The notes under the pieces were generated by a model that saw only the letters and a program-made list of their open reading frames with translations, ran no database searches and was not told the DNA's origin. The translations under genes and the position numbers were made by a program. Below, one piece after another: positions 31,918 through 43,183 of a stretch of DNA of 64,000 bases (positions within the stretch are counted from its first letter, which is position 1; every line of letters starts with the position of its first letter). This DNA comes from Prorocentrum cordatum. Taxonomy: Eukaryota > Sar > Dinophyceae > Prorocentrales > Prorocentraceae. The stretch spans positions 455,651-519,650 of the forward strand of contig CAUYUJ010015282.1 in assembly GCA_963575745.1 (NCBI GenBank), in the 5' to 3' direction.

Positions 31918-32912
31918 TCGAGGAGGAGGAGGAGGAGGAGGAGGAGGAGGAGGGGGAGGGGGAGGAGCAGCAGCAGCAGCAGCGGCAACGACAGCAGCAG
32001 CAGCAGCAGCAGCAGGAAGTCGAGGAGGAGGAAGAGGAGGAGGAGAAGGATGAGGAAGAGGAGGAGGAGGATGAGGAGGAGGAGGCGAAGGAGGAGGAGG
32101 AGGAGGTGGAGGAAGAGGTGGAGGAGGAGGAGGAGGAGGGGGGGGGGGGGGGGGGGGAGGAGGAGGAGGGGGGAAGGGGAGGAAGAGGAGGAGGAGGAGG
32201 GTCAGGAGGAGGAGGGCGGAGGAGGATTAGGAGGGCGGAGGAGGAGAAGGAGGAGGAGGAGGAGAAGGGGGAGTATGAGGAGGAGGAGGAGGAGGGGAGA
32301 GGAGGAGGAGGAAGAGCCATGAAGAGGATGCACGAGGAGGGCGAAGAGGGGGAGGAGGAGGATGAAGAGGTGGAGGAGGAGGAGGAGCAGTAGGAGGAGG
32401 ACGGGGAGGAAGAGGGGAAGGAGGAGGAGGCGGAGGAGGAGGAGGAGGAGGAGGAGGAGGGAAGACGAGGAGAATGAGTACGAGGAGGAAGAGGAGGAGG
32501 TTGAGGAGGAAGAGGAGGAGGTTGAGGAGGAGATGGAGGAGGAGGAGGAGGAGGAGGAGGAGGAGGAGGTGGAGGAGGAGGAGGTGGAATAATATTCGGA
32601 GGAAGAGCCATGAAGAGGATCCACGAGGAGGACGAATAGGGGGAGGAGGAGGATGAGGAGGAGGAGGAGGAGCAAGACGAGGAGGGGAAGGACCAGGAGC
32701 AGGAGGAGGAGGAGGGGGCAATGAGGGGGAGGACGAGGTGGAGGAAGAGCCATGACGAGGATGCACGGGGAGGACGAGGATGGACGAGGGGGAGGAGGAG
32801 CGGGGGGAGGAGAAGGATGAGGAGGAGCAGGAGGAGGAGGAAGAGGAGGAGGAGGAGGAGAGGGGAATGAGGAGGAGGAGGGAGGAGGAAGAGGAGGAGG
32901 AGCAGGACGACC
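31918..32912 (+). repeat. GGA microsatellite, about 1 kb, after the LINE
   Basis: GGA triplets with GAA, GTG and GCA variants; a run of G at 32139-32156; CAG triplets at 31966-32013. Two near-copies of GGAAGAGCCATGAAGAGGAT (32310 and 32600), with a third variant at 32742, show larger duplications inside the block. Confidence 0.95.
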
Positions 32913-33139
32913 AGTGTAAACCCAAGAACCATCAGCGACGTTGAAACCCACCCTTCCTTCAAGCTCCTTTTTTTTCACGGGCACCCACAACGGTTCATTT
33001 CCATTGAGGGGTCTGCTTCGTTGGAAGACATCCGTTTGAAGACCCAGAATATTGTCAAACCACTGCTCGGGATTCCAACGCCACGGGTCAATCTGACTGT
33101 CGCGTCTTGACGATCTTGGGTCGTGCCAGAATGGATCTC

Positions 33140-33565
33140 AACACCGCGAACCAACGTAACTGTTGCACGCGGAAAATCATGAACCCTTCAAAACACCATG
33201 CCCGGAACGTTGATAATGGGAACCCGTGGAACACTTGCAATTGTTCAGAACGAATGTGCGCGGCGCAATTGCGAGAGCCACACATTGAAAACGGAGTATC
33301 TTCAACCCGTCAAATTGTTGCAACAGTTGAGAACTAATGTGCGCAGTGCTAAGGCGAGAACCACATTTTGAACATGGGTTATCCTATCCTGAACCCGTGC
33401 AGCTTTTGCAACTTGTTAGAACGAACGTGCGCGGCGCTGAGGCGAGAGCAACATTTTGAAAACGGTTAACCATCAACCCGTGAAGGTATTGCAACGGTTT
33501 AGAAAGAAAATGCGCGGCGTTAAGGCGAGAGCCACAGTTTGAAAACCATCCGCCCTCCATCTGCA
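33140..33565 (+). repeat. Tandem repeat, about 84-bp unit
   Basis: Four or five diverged units with landmarks AACCCGTG, TTGCAAC, AGAACGAATGTGCGCGGCGC, AAGGCGAGAGCCACA and TTTGAAAACGG in that order. AT content is well above the surroundings. No coding signal. Confidence 0.85.
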
Positions 33566-33689
33566 AAAACGGTTGCCAAGTTTTCAGCTTCAGAGTCAAA
33601 CGTGGTGAGGCAGTCTCAGGCGAAACGCCCGGCCCGCCCTAACAACTCGCTTCGGGGTGCGACAGGGATACGTTATTTATAAAGAACAG

Positions 33690-34215
<526 letters not shown>

Positions 34216-35575
34216 AGGAACACGAGGAGGCAGCGGCCCGTGCACCGAGGAGGCACGAGGAGCTATGGGGGAGGAGTTGAGAGTCAGCAGGCCGCAAAAG
34301 GGGAAGGGTGGAAGACGAAGCCCAACAATTGTTTCGCAATTGCGTGGCCCGGCCCCCGCAGTGCGGGCACGCGTGTAGAGCACCGACCCCACTGCCAGGG
34401 CCGTAAGTGGACAGGCGCCTTCCACTTCTCGCAAATCAACTACTCGCAAATTGCCTGGATCGGCCGCGGGGGATTTACGATATATTACATAGAGGAAGGC
34501 ATGTTTTTTTGAACGTTTGCGAGTAGGCACTTTGCGCGTAGTGGAACGCGCTCGGCGAGTAAATGAGACGGAGCCATGTCTGCCCTTCGCTCAGCGTATC
34601 GGCTCGACGCGCCCAATATGGGTGCGCACGACCAAACCGGCCAGGTACCCCGACCCCCTCACCCGCCCCCCGTTGTCGCCGCAGCGGTTGCCGTCGTCCA
34701 CGCCGCAGCCGCCGCCGCCGGCGAGGCTTTTCGGGGCCTCCTGGAGGCCTTTCAGTCAGTTGCCTCTGGAGGGCTTCGTAGTAGCAGAGTTGCGGAGGCT
34801 TCTTTGGGGGCAGTTGGCGGTCTGCTAGTCACGAGAATGTTTGAGAGCTCCAGTTCTAGCCCGCTGGGGTCCCAGAGGTTTCTTGGATGACCTTGGGGCG
34901 TTCTCAGGTTCTTCGGCCATGCTACTGACGAAGCGCGGGATATGACCCATCGCGCGTGCGGCCCAGATTTGTGCCTGTCACGGGGCCCACTCGAGAATTT
35001 TTTGGTAGTTGCACAGGGCGCGCAGTCAGCTTTATTGGGGCCCTCTGGGGGCCTCGGGGGACCATCTTTGTGATATTACAGAGGGTCTTGGCGCCGTTTT
35101 GGAAATCCAGATGCCGTCGGGGAAAAATCATTGGGCGCCGCGCCCATCGAAGTGTCTTCATGTTTCCATGTGTTTGGGATGTTCCGCTTTGGTTTGCCAA
35201 TCCTTTCGTGGGCGACTGCGCCCTAGGGAAAGGAGGTTGCCCTCGTATCGTGAATCGGCATCAGCGACGCCTCGGGCTGAGTCCGAAGGATGGTTGGTGG
35301 TTGATGACGGCGTCGCTCTTTAGTTCACCCCCGCGATGCGAAGATCAAAGACCGTGGCGACGAGGTGCCTCCAGAGAGGGCCCAGAGAGGCCTAACAACT
35401 TCGACAATGGGCGATGAGGGGCGGCCACGGTCGGGGGGCACCCAAAAGGGGGAGGGGAGGACTCGGGGCGTGTGGACATCATGGCCGTGGCTTTGACATC
35501 TCCCAGGTTCCATGCCCCCCCTGCTTCTCCTCTGAACACGTCCCCTGATCATTCCCCGCCCGCGCACGTGCCTCG
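34216..35575. other. Unassigned sequence
   Basis: No motif-bearing frame, and no clear repeat apart from short GCC/GCG triplet runs near 34680-34720. Confidence 0.4.
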
Positions 35576-36100
35576 GGCCATGGTACGACGACGACGACGA
35601 CGACGACAACGACGGACGGCGGATGACAACGACCGACAAACAGCGAGGACGGCATCTCTCTTCGGCGCACCCCGACAGCGGGCCAGTCGTGGGACCCCGG
35701 CCGGCGTGCACGCGCGGTGTGCACCCGCAGGCGCCATCGGCGTTGTCGGCACCGCTAGCAGGCAGACCGCCCGCGGGGCGGGCCTCGGAGCCCTGCTCGC
35801 CGTCGCACTCTGTGTCGTCGACGCCTTCGACGTCGTCGGTCCGCGCTGCCGTCGCCGCAATCGCCGCCAGCCTTGTCGTTGTCGTCGTCGTCGGCGGTGG
35901 GGGCGGCGGCGGCGTCGTCGTCGTCGCCGCCGTGGCCGCTAGCGCCGCTGCCTGGCAGTCGGAGCATGCCGCGGCCCAGGGGGATCGGGGGGGGGCAGGG
36001 CCTCGCAGGCTGCCGGACGCGCGCGAGGGCGGGGGTCGGGGCGTGGCCAGATGTCTTGCGATACGGAGGGTTGTATCGGCGGACGGGATGGGGGGAAACA
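35576..36100 (+). repeat. CGA/GTC-rich low-complexity region
   Basis: CGACGACGA triplets at about 35587-35612, then GTCGTCGTC and GCGGCGG runs at about 35875-35935. Arg-, Val- and Ala-rich frames are by-products. Confidence 0.7.
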
Positions 36101-36769
36101 AGTGTGGAGGGATCGAGGATTGCAGGGAAGTGGCCCGAAGGGGGCCCTGAATGGCCCTTATTGTTGGCCTTGGAGAGACAGCCTGCAGCGTCGACTTCCG
36201 CCAGGCACGCCATTCCTGTGGCACTGTGAGGCGGCGCGATCCCCCCCGCGAGGGGCCCCTCCTGTGCAGGCCATCCCACATGCCGAGGCTTCCTCGGTGC
36301 GCGCGATCCCCAAGGTGGGGGACAGCGTGTGATGAGCAGGCCGGCGGCGCCACGTCGCACGCGGTGTTTCCAACGCCAACCGCAGATAGCGGCCGCGGGC
36401 GCAGACTGTGCACGTTTCTCAACCCCGCTTTTATTGTCCCCCCCGGTGAAATATCGTGCACCTGATTCGAGAATGCGGAGGGCCCCGATTTCCTGCGATC
36501 TGAGAGGTTGTAGTCCCGTTTGCGACGTTCGTTTTCGGAAGCCGTTTCTGGGCCTGAGGGCCATCGACAAAATTGATCGACTCGGGGTGAAGCCTTGGCT
36601 GGGGGAAGGGGCCAAGAGCTCTGGGGGCTGGCGATTCGAAAGTGTCAGAGCCGTCAGTTGTCCAGGGAGGGGGGTGGGGAGGGGGGAAGGGACGAAGAAA
36701 AAGGACGGAGAAAGAGGGGAGGAACACTGCGACGACGGGTACGAGGTGGATGTGAAGGAGAAGGTTCAG

Positions 36770-36953
36770 GAGGAAGAGGAGGAGGAGGAGGAGGAGGAGG
36801 ATGAGGAGGAGGACGAAGAATGTTGCAAACGAGTCGGGGAACAACGCCATGGCTCCAAAACTCGGCATTGGTCCCGCACTCGGGCAGGACTAGCAAAAAT
36901 CTATGGAGGGCGGGTATCAAAAAACGAGTTCACCCACGAAACGTATCGGCGCC

Positions 36954-36984
<31 letters not shown>

Positions 36985-37045
36985 AGGAGGAGGAGGAGGA
37001 GAAGGAGGAGGAGAAGGAGGAGGAGGAGGAGGAGGAGGAGCGCGT
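36770..37045 (+). repeat. GGA microsatellites
   Basis: GGA/GAA triplets at about 36770-36825 and 36955-37040 with about 130 bases of unique sequence between. Confidence 0.95.
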
Positions 37046-37605
37046 GTCGTCCCCGCCCTGTTGGTCTCCCTCGGGGGCCCCCCCCGGACGGTTTCCCATT
37101 GGGGCCGGCCCACGTTTATGTTTGCCTGCGCAAGGGAAACGCATCTGGAGGAGGAGGGGCGAGGACATCTCCGCATCAGCGCGAAACTGTCCGCAGCCTC
37201 TGGAGGGAGGAGCGGGCGAGCATTCTGGACCCCGACAAGGGACCCGGACCGCCGCGGCCTCTCGCGCGGACCGGCGCTTCGCCTCGACTCGTCCCACCCA
37301 GGCCCCGCCTCGCCGAAGGTGATTCGGATCTGCAGAGGGCTTCCCAACCGGAGCGGTGTGAGGATTCGGGGTCACGATTCGGGGTCACCGCACGGTTTTG
37401 GGAATCGGGCCGTTCTCCGAGGATGTCTCGGGCGACTGGGGCCTCCGAGGTCCCAAAATCATGGTCACGGTCCGCGCGGTGAGGTCGTTGAGGATTCCGA
37501 GGTCACCACGCGGTCCGTCACCACACGGTTTTGGGGCTCCGAACTGCCAGGGGGGAAGCAGATAGTTCAGACCAACCACAGCTGGGGGCGCTGTGTTCCC
37601 AACCC
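37046..37605. other. Unassigned GC-rich sequence
   Basis: Open in several frames, no motif. Short internal duplications (GAGGATTCGGGGTCACGATT near 37360 and related pieces) suggest decayed repeats. Confidence 0.4.
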
Positions 37606-37612
37606 CCTTTAG

Positions 37613-37745
37613 GGAGCCGACGGCTTCGACACCTCCCAAGAGAGATCGTCGATGCGATGGGTACGCCCCGTCCGCCCCCCTTGGGGGCCCAACGGTTTCG
37701 ACACCTCTCTCGAGAGGTCGTCGATGCGCTGGGCTCCTCCAGGGG
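37613..37745 (+). repeat. Two tandem units of about 70 bp
   Basis: Each unit has GGNTTCGACACCTC, then a short inverted segment, then GTCGTCGATGCG. The second copy contains a near-palindrome around CTCGAG (about 37700-37725). Confidence 0.65.
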
Positions 37746-37847
37746 GGGTGCGAAACACAGCTTCCTCACATGTGGCTTCGGGGAGGGGGAGACAACCTCG
37801 GGTTTCCGTTGACGGCGACGCGCTGGCATTGAGGGAGCGGACTAGGA

Positions 37848-38150
37848 TTGAGGAGGAGGAGGAGGAGGAGGAGGAGGAGAGGAGGAGGAGGAGGAGGAGG
37901 AGGAGGAGGGGGAGGAGGAGGAGGAGGAGGAGGAGGAGGAGGGGGAGGAGAGGGAGGAGGGGGGGAGGAGGAGGAGCAGGAGGAGGAGGAGGAGGAGGTT
38001 GAGGAGGGGGAGGGGGGGGAGGAGGAGGAGCAGGAGGAGGAGGGAGGAGGAGGAGGAGGAGGAGGAAGCAGGAGGAGGAGGAGGAGGAGAGCAGGAGAAG
38101 GAGAAGGAGAAGGAGAAGGAAAAGGAGAAGAAGGAGGAGGAGGAGGCTTG
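37848..38150 (+). repeat. GGA/GGGA microsatellite
   Basis: GGA triplets with G-rich interruptions, ending in GAGAAG repeats (38093-38135). Confidence 0.95.
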
Positions 38151-39140
38151 CCCATGCCTCCTTCAGGTTGGTGGGTTGGGGGGGGGGGGGACGGAGCAGT
38201 GGCTGGGGTCCCTCCTTCTTCTCCGCCGAGGGGCCCCCGTCGCCGCCGCCCTCGGCCCGCGGCCTACGCAGCACACGCCGGCGCGGCCGCTGGGAGGCCC
38301 GTGGGGCGCTCCGCCAAGGAGAGGGCGGGGGGGAGGCCCTGGCAGCGTGTCGGGCCTTTTCGGGGGTTCCGTCCGCTCCTGGCTGGGAGGAGGGAGGGGA
38401 TTCAGGAGCCCATGTGGGGGGGTGGCCCGCCCCCCCTCGGCGCCCCTCCAGGAATGGCCTGGTATCCACAAGATCCGCAGAAGAGATCCCTCCTCCTACT
38501 CCTGCTCCTCGAAGCTCGAGGCTACGGACTGTCTTGTGGAACGGCTGGAGCCCTCGAACCCCTCCCACCAGTCGGTGGAAGGGGAAAACAACAAACAAGA
38601 GGTAGGAGAGGGCTGAAACAAGAAATCGAACAGCAGTCCGTGATAAGGAAAGTAGCTGAGGGGTGGAAGAACAGGAGAGACTGTCTGTGTCCTGAGTGCG
38701 CGTGTGTGTGGGCCCGAGCGTGGGCCCCAGCCCCCTGAGGGGGCTGAGACCCACCTCGGCGCGCCTCTCCTGGAGTGGGGGCCGCCTACCTCCTCGTTGC
38801 CCACGACGCGAGGTGAGGTGTGGAAGAGGTGCGGTGCGAAGCGGCGGCACGCAGCGTGAGAGGGCGGTGCGTGTTGGTGAGGTGAAGGGGGCGTGGGCGC
38901 AAGGCGGCGTCCAAGGCGCAAAGCGGTGCGTGGCGGCGAAGAAGGAGGAGGAGAAGGAGGAGGAGGAGGGAAAGTGCGAGAGTAGGTGGGGGAGCTGGCC
39001 CGAGCGGGGCCACCACCCCCAGAGGAGGGGGAGTGGTGGCTACCTCGGCTTGGCTCTTAAGGTGGCGCGGCTGTTGGTCCGCGGCCGCCGTGGGGGCTGT
39101 ACCCCCCACGGCGGCCTGTGCTGAAGTAGCCCCTCTCACT
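38151..39140. other. Unassigned GC-rich sequence
   Basis: Open in several frames on both strands without motifs. Contains a strong hairpin at 39083-39116. No gene supported. Confidence 0.4.
39083..39116. repeat. Hairpin, 14-bp perfect arms
   Basis: Arms 39083-39096 and 39103-39116 are exact reverse complements around a 6-nt loop (CTGTAC). Almost all pairs are G-C, so the stem would be very stable in RNA or single-stranded DNA. Confidence 0.85.
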
Positions 39141-39199
39141 GAAGTAGATGGAGATGCCGAAGAGTGGAGCTTGGCGCAGACCAGGGAGTTGCCTCTGTG

Positions 39200-39758
39200 G
39201 ACGTAGCGCGGGAGGAGCTGCTCATGCCGTGGGAGGTGGTGTGTCGGCCGAGGTTACCGAGAGTGGTACGGTGGGGGCTTGGTTAAGGAATGTGCGCAGG
39301 AGGCGCCAGACCCTGGAGGATTCCTTATCTGATGAGGGCGGCGGTGATTCTCTGGCTTACGCCACACCGCCGACCCCTTGGGGTGCTTTGTTCGGGTGCG
39401 TCGGTTTTTTTTGTGGGGCGGGCCCTGGGCAGTCCGGCTGCAGATGCAGGCTTTGTGGTGTACGTGTGCGTTTCCGGGTAGGGGTGGGGTGAGGGGGGTC
39501 TCAAAGCGTCATGTGTTAGTGTTCCGTGCGCGTTGTTCCATTGAGTGGCGCAGTATGGGTTGCCAGCGGGTCGCCCACCAACGTGCGCAATTAATCAACC
39601 CGACTGGGCTCTGGGGGGAGGGGTTTGTGGAGGGCGACACATCACACACGCCGATGATCCCCAAGGGGTCGGCGGTTTTCACGCCGCCCATATATGGTAG
39701 CGGAGCAGCGGTTCCTTCCGCGGTTCCAGCGCAGATTCTTGTTTTGGTGTCAAAATAG
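39200..39758 (+). other. Blocks shared with other parts of the window
   Basis: About 39267-39352 resembles 23203-23288. About 39617-39677 resembles 40962-41028, sharing GGGGGAGGGGTTTG and CGCCGATGATCCCCAAGGGG. They may belong to a dispersed repeat or to copies of one transcript; both 39-41 kb copies precede a candidate coding region. Confidence 0.5.
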
Positions 39759-39988
39759 GGGAAACGAAACATTTGAAGCAGAAGCAAGTGGAAGATCATC
39801 GACAGGCAAAAGGAGCCAAAATGGTGTGCGGAGCCTGTAAGACACTCGGGTTCACAGCGCGCAGTTGCCAGGCGTATCAGTGTAACGGCCCGTGCAAGAG
39901 AAGACTACCAAAGTCTGCGTACCCCGACCCGCACAATGTCCCGCGCGACGCAAAAAAGGGCACCCTGAAATGCAAGACATGCAAATGA
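39759..39988 (+). CDS. Terminal exon, Cys-rich zinc-finger-like (Stc1-type?)
   Basis: The sequence GTGTCAAAATAG gives an AG at 39757-39758. Downstream a frame encodes a charged start (KQKQVEDHRQAKGAK), then a Cys-rich module: CGAC, later CNGPC, then LPKSAY and the end LKCKTCK before TGA at 39986-39988. Paired CX2C or CX3C motifs around a Leu-Pro-Lys-Ser segment are like the Stc1-type zinc domain, which I recall as frequent in dinoflagellate proteins; this is a resemblance, not a proven match. Read from its own ATG (39821) the ORF would be 55 codons. More likely it is the last exon of a larger gene whose other exons I cannot place. Confidence 0.5.
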
Positions 39989-40384
39989 TGCCCACTCGGG
40001 TGCGCGTACTGGGGAGAAAAAGGAGGACGGGGGAAAAGGATGGGCGGTGAGGCGGGAAATGGGGAGAAGAAGCATCGAGGAGGATAAGGTGAAGCGGGGC
40101 AGGAAGAAGAGGAGAGGAACGAGGAGGAAGTGGAGCAAGAGAAGGAGGAGGATGACAAGGGAGACCCTGAGTAGAGGCTTGTTGTATGTGTATGGGGGTC
40201 TCGCGGCACGCATCTCCAGGGCCTCTGGAAGGCTGTTTTGAAGCCACTTGTGCACCGGGATGGAAAAGAAGGATGAGGAGAAGGAGCGGAACACGGAAGG
40301 AATGCTCTTGGTCATGGGTTATGGGTTAGAGGCTTCTTGGATGTGTATTGGGATCTCGCGGCGCGCCTCTCGGAAGCCTGTCGA

Positions 40385-40890
40385 ATGCGGTTTTGAAGCC
40401 ACTTGGGGGCCGTTTCGGAGCCTCTGAGGGGCTTATTGGGGGTTCCTTGGGGCGTCTTGGGGGCCTCTTGGGGGCCTCTGGCGGCCTCTTGGGGTGGTCC
40501 TGGGGGCGGAAAGCTAGATGTTTTGAATGTTTGGTGCCCTTATTGGGCCCCTCTTGGTGCCGTCTTGGGGCCCTCTTGGGCCGTCTTGGGGACCTCTTGG
40601 GCCGTCTTTGGGCCGTTTCGGAACCTCTGGGGGGCTTCTTGGGGGTTCCTTGGGGCGTCTAAGGGGCCTCTTGGAAGCCTCTGGCGGCCTCTGGGGGCAC
40701 TCTTGGGGCCCCCTGGGGCTCCTGAGGGCGGAAAACTAGATGTTTTGATTTTTTTGTGGCCCTCTTGGGCCCCTCTTGGTGCCGTCTTGGGGCCCCAGAG
40801 GCGTCTTGGAGCGCTGGTTTGGCGTCTCGGGGCCCTCGTGGGCCGTCTTGGAGGCCTCTTGGGGCCTTCTTGGCCCATCTTTACGCCTTC
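40385..40890 (+). repeat. CTTGGGGCC minisatellite (locus 3)
   Basis: Variants of CTTGGGGCC and CTTGGGCCGT as at 14040-14680. A longer unit of about 220-230 bp is also duplicated here: GAAAGCTAGATGTTTTGAAT near 40508 and GAAAACTAGATGTTTTGATT near 40731, each followed by similar sequence. Confidence 0.85.
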
Positions 40891-41104
40891 TTGGGCCCAG
40901 AAGAGCCCGTGAGTCGCTCGTCGGCCCCCCCTCCCCCCCCTCCAAATCGACCGGACCGGGCTCCTGGGGGAGGGGTTTGGGGAGGGGGGAGCATCTCACG
41001 CGCCGATGATCCCCAAGGGGTCGGCGGATACCCATGGCCACTCTTCGATTGGAGTTCCGCGGGCTTCCAGACCCTGGATTCCTTATTTACCAATGCCCCC
41101 GCCG

Positions 41105-41126
41105 TCCGTAGCCATTTTGGCTCAAG
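41105..41126 (+). other. Exact dinoflagellate spliced-leader sequence
   Basis: The 22 bases (T, then CCGTAGCCATTTTGGCTCAAG) match the published consensus, where the first base is T, A or G, without mismatch. It is followed directly by sequence with a short 5' leader and an ATG 17 bases on. A spliced leader fused to a coding region in DNA marks a reinserted cDNA. There is no donor GT after the leader (next bases CCAGG), so this is not a spliced-leader RNA gene. Confidence 0.95.
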
Positions 41127-41142
41127 CCAGGTTCTGGTGCCA

Positions 41143-42862
41143 ATGGCTTCGGGGGGCCGCGCGGCGCGGCCCATGCGGGAGGCGGAGGCCGAGTCGCGAG
41201 GGGCGTCCGGTGCTCGGCGCGCCGCTCGGCGTCGCGGGCAAATCGCCTGCGAGCGCGGCCTCTGGAGAGCTCTGCACGGCAAGCCCTGCGGCCCGCTGAG
41301 GGAAGGCGCCCTGGCCGACCTCGAGGCGGAGGTGGCCAGGCGCGAGCGCCTCTCCCGCCCGGCGCTGGTGGCCGGCATCTTGGGCGAGCAGACCGCCGAC
41401 GAGGCACGCCTCGTGTGGAATTGAATTGCGCCCAGCACGCGCGGACGCTGCCAGGAGCTGGAGCGGGCTGGGCGGAGTGGCGAGCTGCGCAGCACGGCCC
41501 GCCGCTCGGGCCAGGAGGGCCAGCGCCCGCGCGGCGTGCGCTTCGCGCGCCTTCTGGAGAGCGAGCGCCGACCCCCGCAGCCCTCCCTGGTCCTCGAGCA
41601 GGTGCAGCCCCACGCCCTTGGGACCTGGCTCGAGCGCGACCAGGTGTCGGAGGGCCGCGCCCTTGCGTTCGGGCAGGGCCTGGAGGCTGGCTGGAGGCTG
41701 GCCGAGCTCCAGGCGCGCGTGCAGGGGTTGGCGGGGCAGCGGGACGGAGCCGAGGTAAAGACCGCCGCGGGGCCGGAGCTCGAGGAGTCGTTCGAGGAGC
41801 GAGGGCGTGACCGCGGAGCTGCTGGCGCCCGTGCCGACGACGCCCGCGGTTCGGCGCGGCGGGTCGGAGGCTGGGGGCGTCGCCGACGGCGCGCCGTCGA
41901 ACCCTGCTGCCACACGCGGCCCCATCGCCGACGCCGATGACGCGGAGGAGCCGCTTGTCGGGCTTGGCGTGGCGATGGGCGACGACACGATGACCACGGC
42001 ATGTTCGGACGAGTTCGCCTACCCGTCGGAGTTCGGCTTGAAATCCAGGGTTTTGGAATGCCTCGGCCGTTTCGACGGGGCACTTTTGAGTGGCCGAGCG
42101 CAGGAGCAGGAGGACGACGCTGACCGCTACAGGGTCGAACACTGGCCCTTCGGCGAAGGCCACGGGCACAAGGAGGCCAAGATCGCCTGCGCATCGGATG
42201 GGCTGCAGGAGCCCCTGGATCAGGCGGCGTTCGCCGAGCAGGGGCCGCGGGAGGCCGAGCGGACTGTCCAGGCCGTCTTGAACGGGCAGCTGGGGTCCAT
42301 TCGGAAGCCTGCGGCCGACTACCACGCGGAGCTCGTGCGCGGGGTCTCAGCGCTTCGCCTCAGCGCGCAGGACTTCGAGGCGATCGAGGCGCTTTCGCTG
42401 GAAGGTGAAGCGGAGATCACTGCGCAGATGGAGCAGGCTGGTGAAGTGGAGGACTCGCTCTTGGACCTTATGAGCCCCGACGAGGGCGAGGCCGTCGTGC
42501 TCCTCGACGCGCTGGGCGTGCCCGACGGCGCTGGCCGTTGCGCGCAGGAGTGCGACGAGGAGCTTGAGTCAGCGAAGCAGGAGCTGGTGCGCGCCAGGGA
42601 GCCTCGGCGCCTGAGGTGGATCCGCCGACGGGTGGCAGCGATGTGGCTGGCTCGCCTGGCAGGGTGGCCCCACCCCCCCGAGGCCTGGCGCGCCCGAGAC
42701 CAGCTCGCCAGCTCCGATGCCGAGTCCACCGTGCGCGGCGAGCACGAGGACGAGGCTACGTCGGAGCCGTTGAACGTCGCGCGGGCGGCTGGCGCGCGCG
42801 GCGACTGTGAGAACGCAGGCGGTGGACCCCAGGCCGAAGGCCAACGGTGTGCGCGGAGGTAA
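41143..42862 (+). pseudogene. Retroposed, spliced-leader-tagged gene, probably decayed; function unknown
   Basis: The ATG at 41143 is 17 bases after the leader. Frame 1 encodes a charged, Arg/Ala/Glu-rich protein (EAEVARRERLSRPALVAGIL) to a TGA at 41422-41424. Frame 1 then resumes with equally good composition (RFARLLESERRPP, LVLEQVQPHALGTWLERDQ, RLAELQARVQGL) to about 41755, where GAG precedes GTAAAG. The last part is in frame 2 (about 41810-42862): acidic, helical, for example RLSAQDFEAIEALSLEGEAE and CDEELESAKQELVRAREPR, ending in TAA. So there is one stop and one frame change, or two introns. No family recognised. A minus-strand frame (41122-41997) mirrors frame 1 but lacks independent support. 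Confidence 0.55.
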
Positions 42863-43146
42863 TCGCCGCCTTGGGGGCTGGTGGTCCCGCTTGCGGGCTG
42901 TGCGAGCACTGTTTGCGCGGTCGCGAATTTATGCGCGCGCGGGCTTCGGCCCTCGAAGAGCTCTAAGAATGCCCTCGCCGTAGCCGAAATGGGGGTAGGT
43001 ATGTGAGCACAGCGCATGGCATATGTGGGAGTGGACGTAAGTTGAGGCGGTGAGGACTCTGCCTGTGTCAGCTGCTGCGCCTAATGAGAGTAGCGGTCGC
43101 GGGAGTATTGGTGGGTAGGTGTTGTTATGCCGCGTCGTGATCAGCT

Positions 43147-43183
<37 letters not shown>

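Noticed and set aside
39809-39826. GAGCCAAAATGG as a reverse-strand leader relic
   Set aside because: Twelve matching bases inside a plausible coding exon, with no match continuing at either end; chance is likely.
41105-41126. A spliced-leader RNA gene
   Set aside because: The leader is not followed by a GT donor or an Sm-site-like intron part, and it is joined to a coding region, so it is a relic in a retroposed cDNA.
41122-41997. Minus-strand 291-codon ORF in the retrogene
   Set aside because: It mirrors the codon register of the + frame, as expected in GC-rich coding DNA; the leader shows that + is the transcribed strand.
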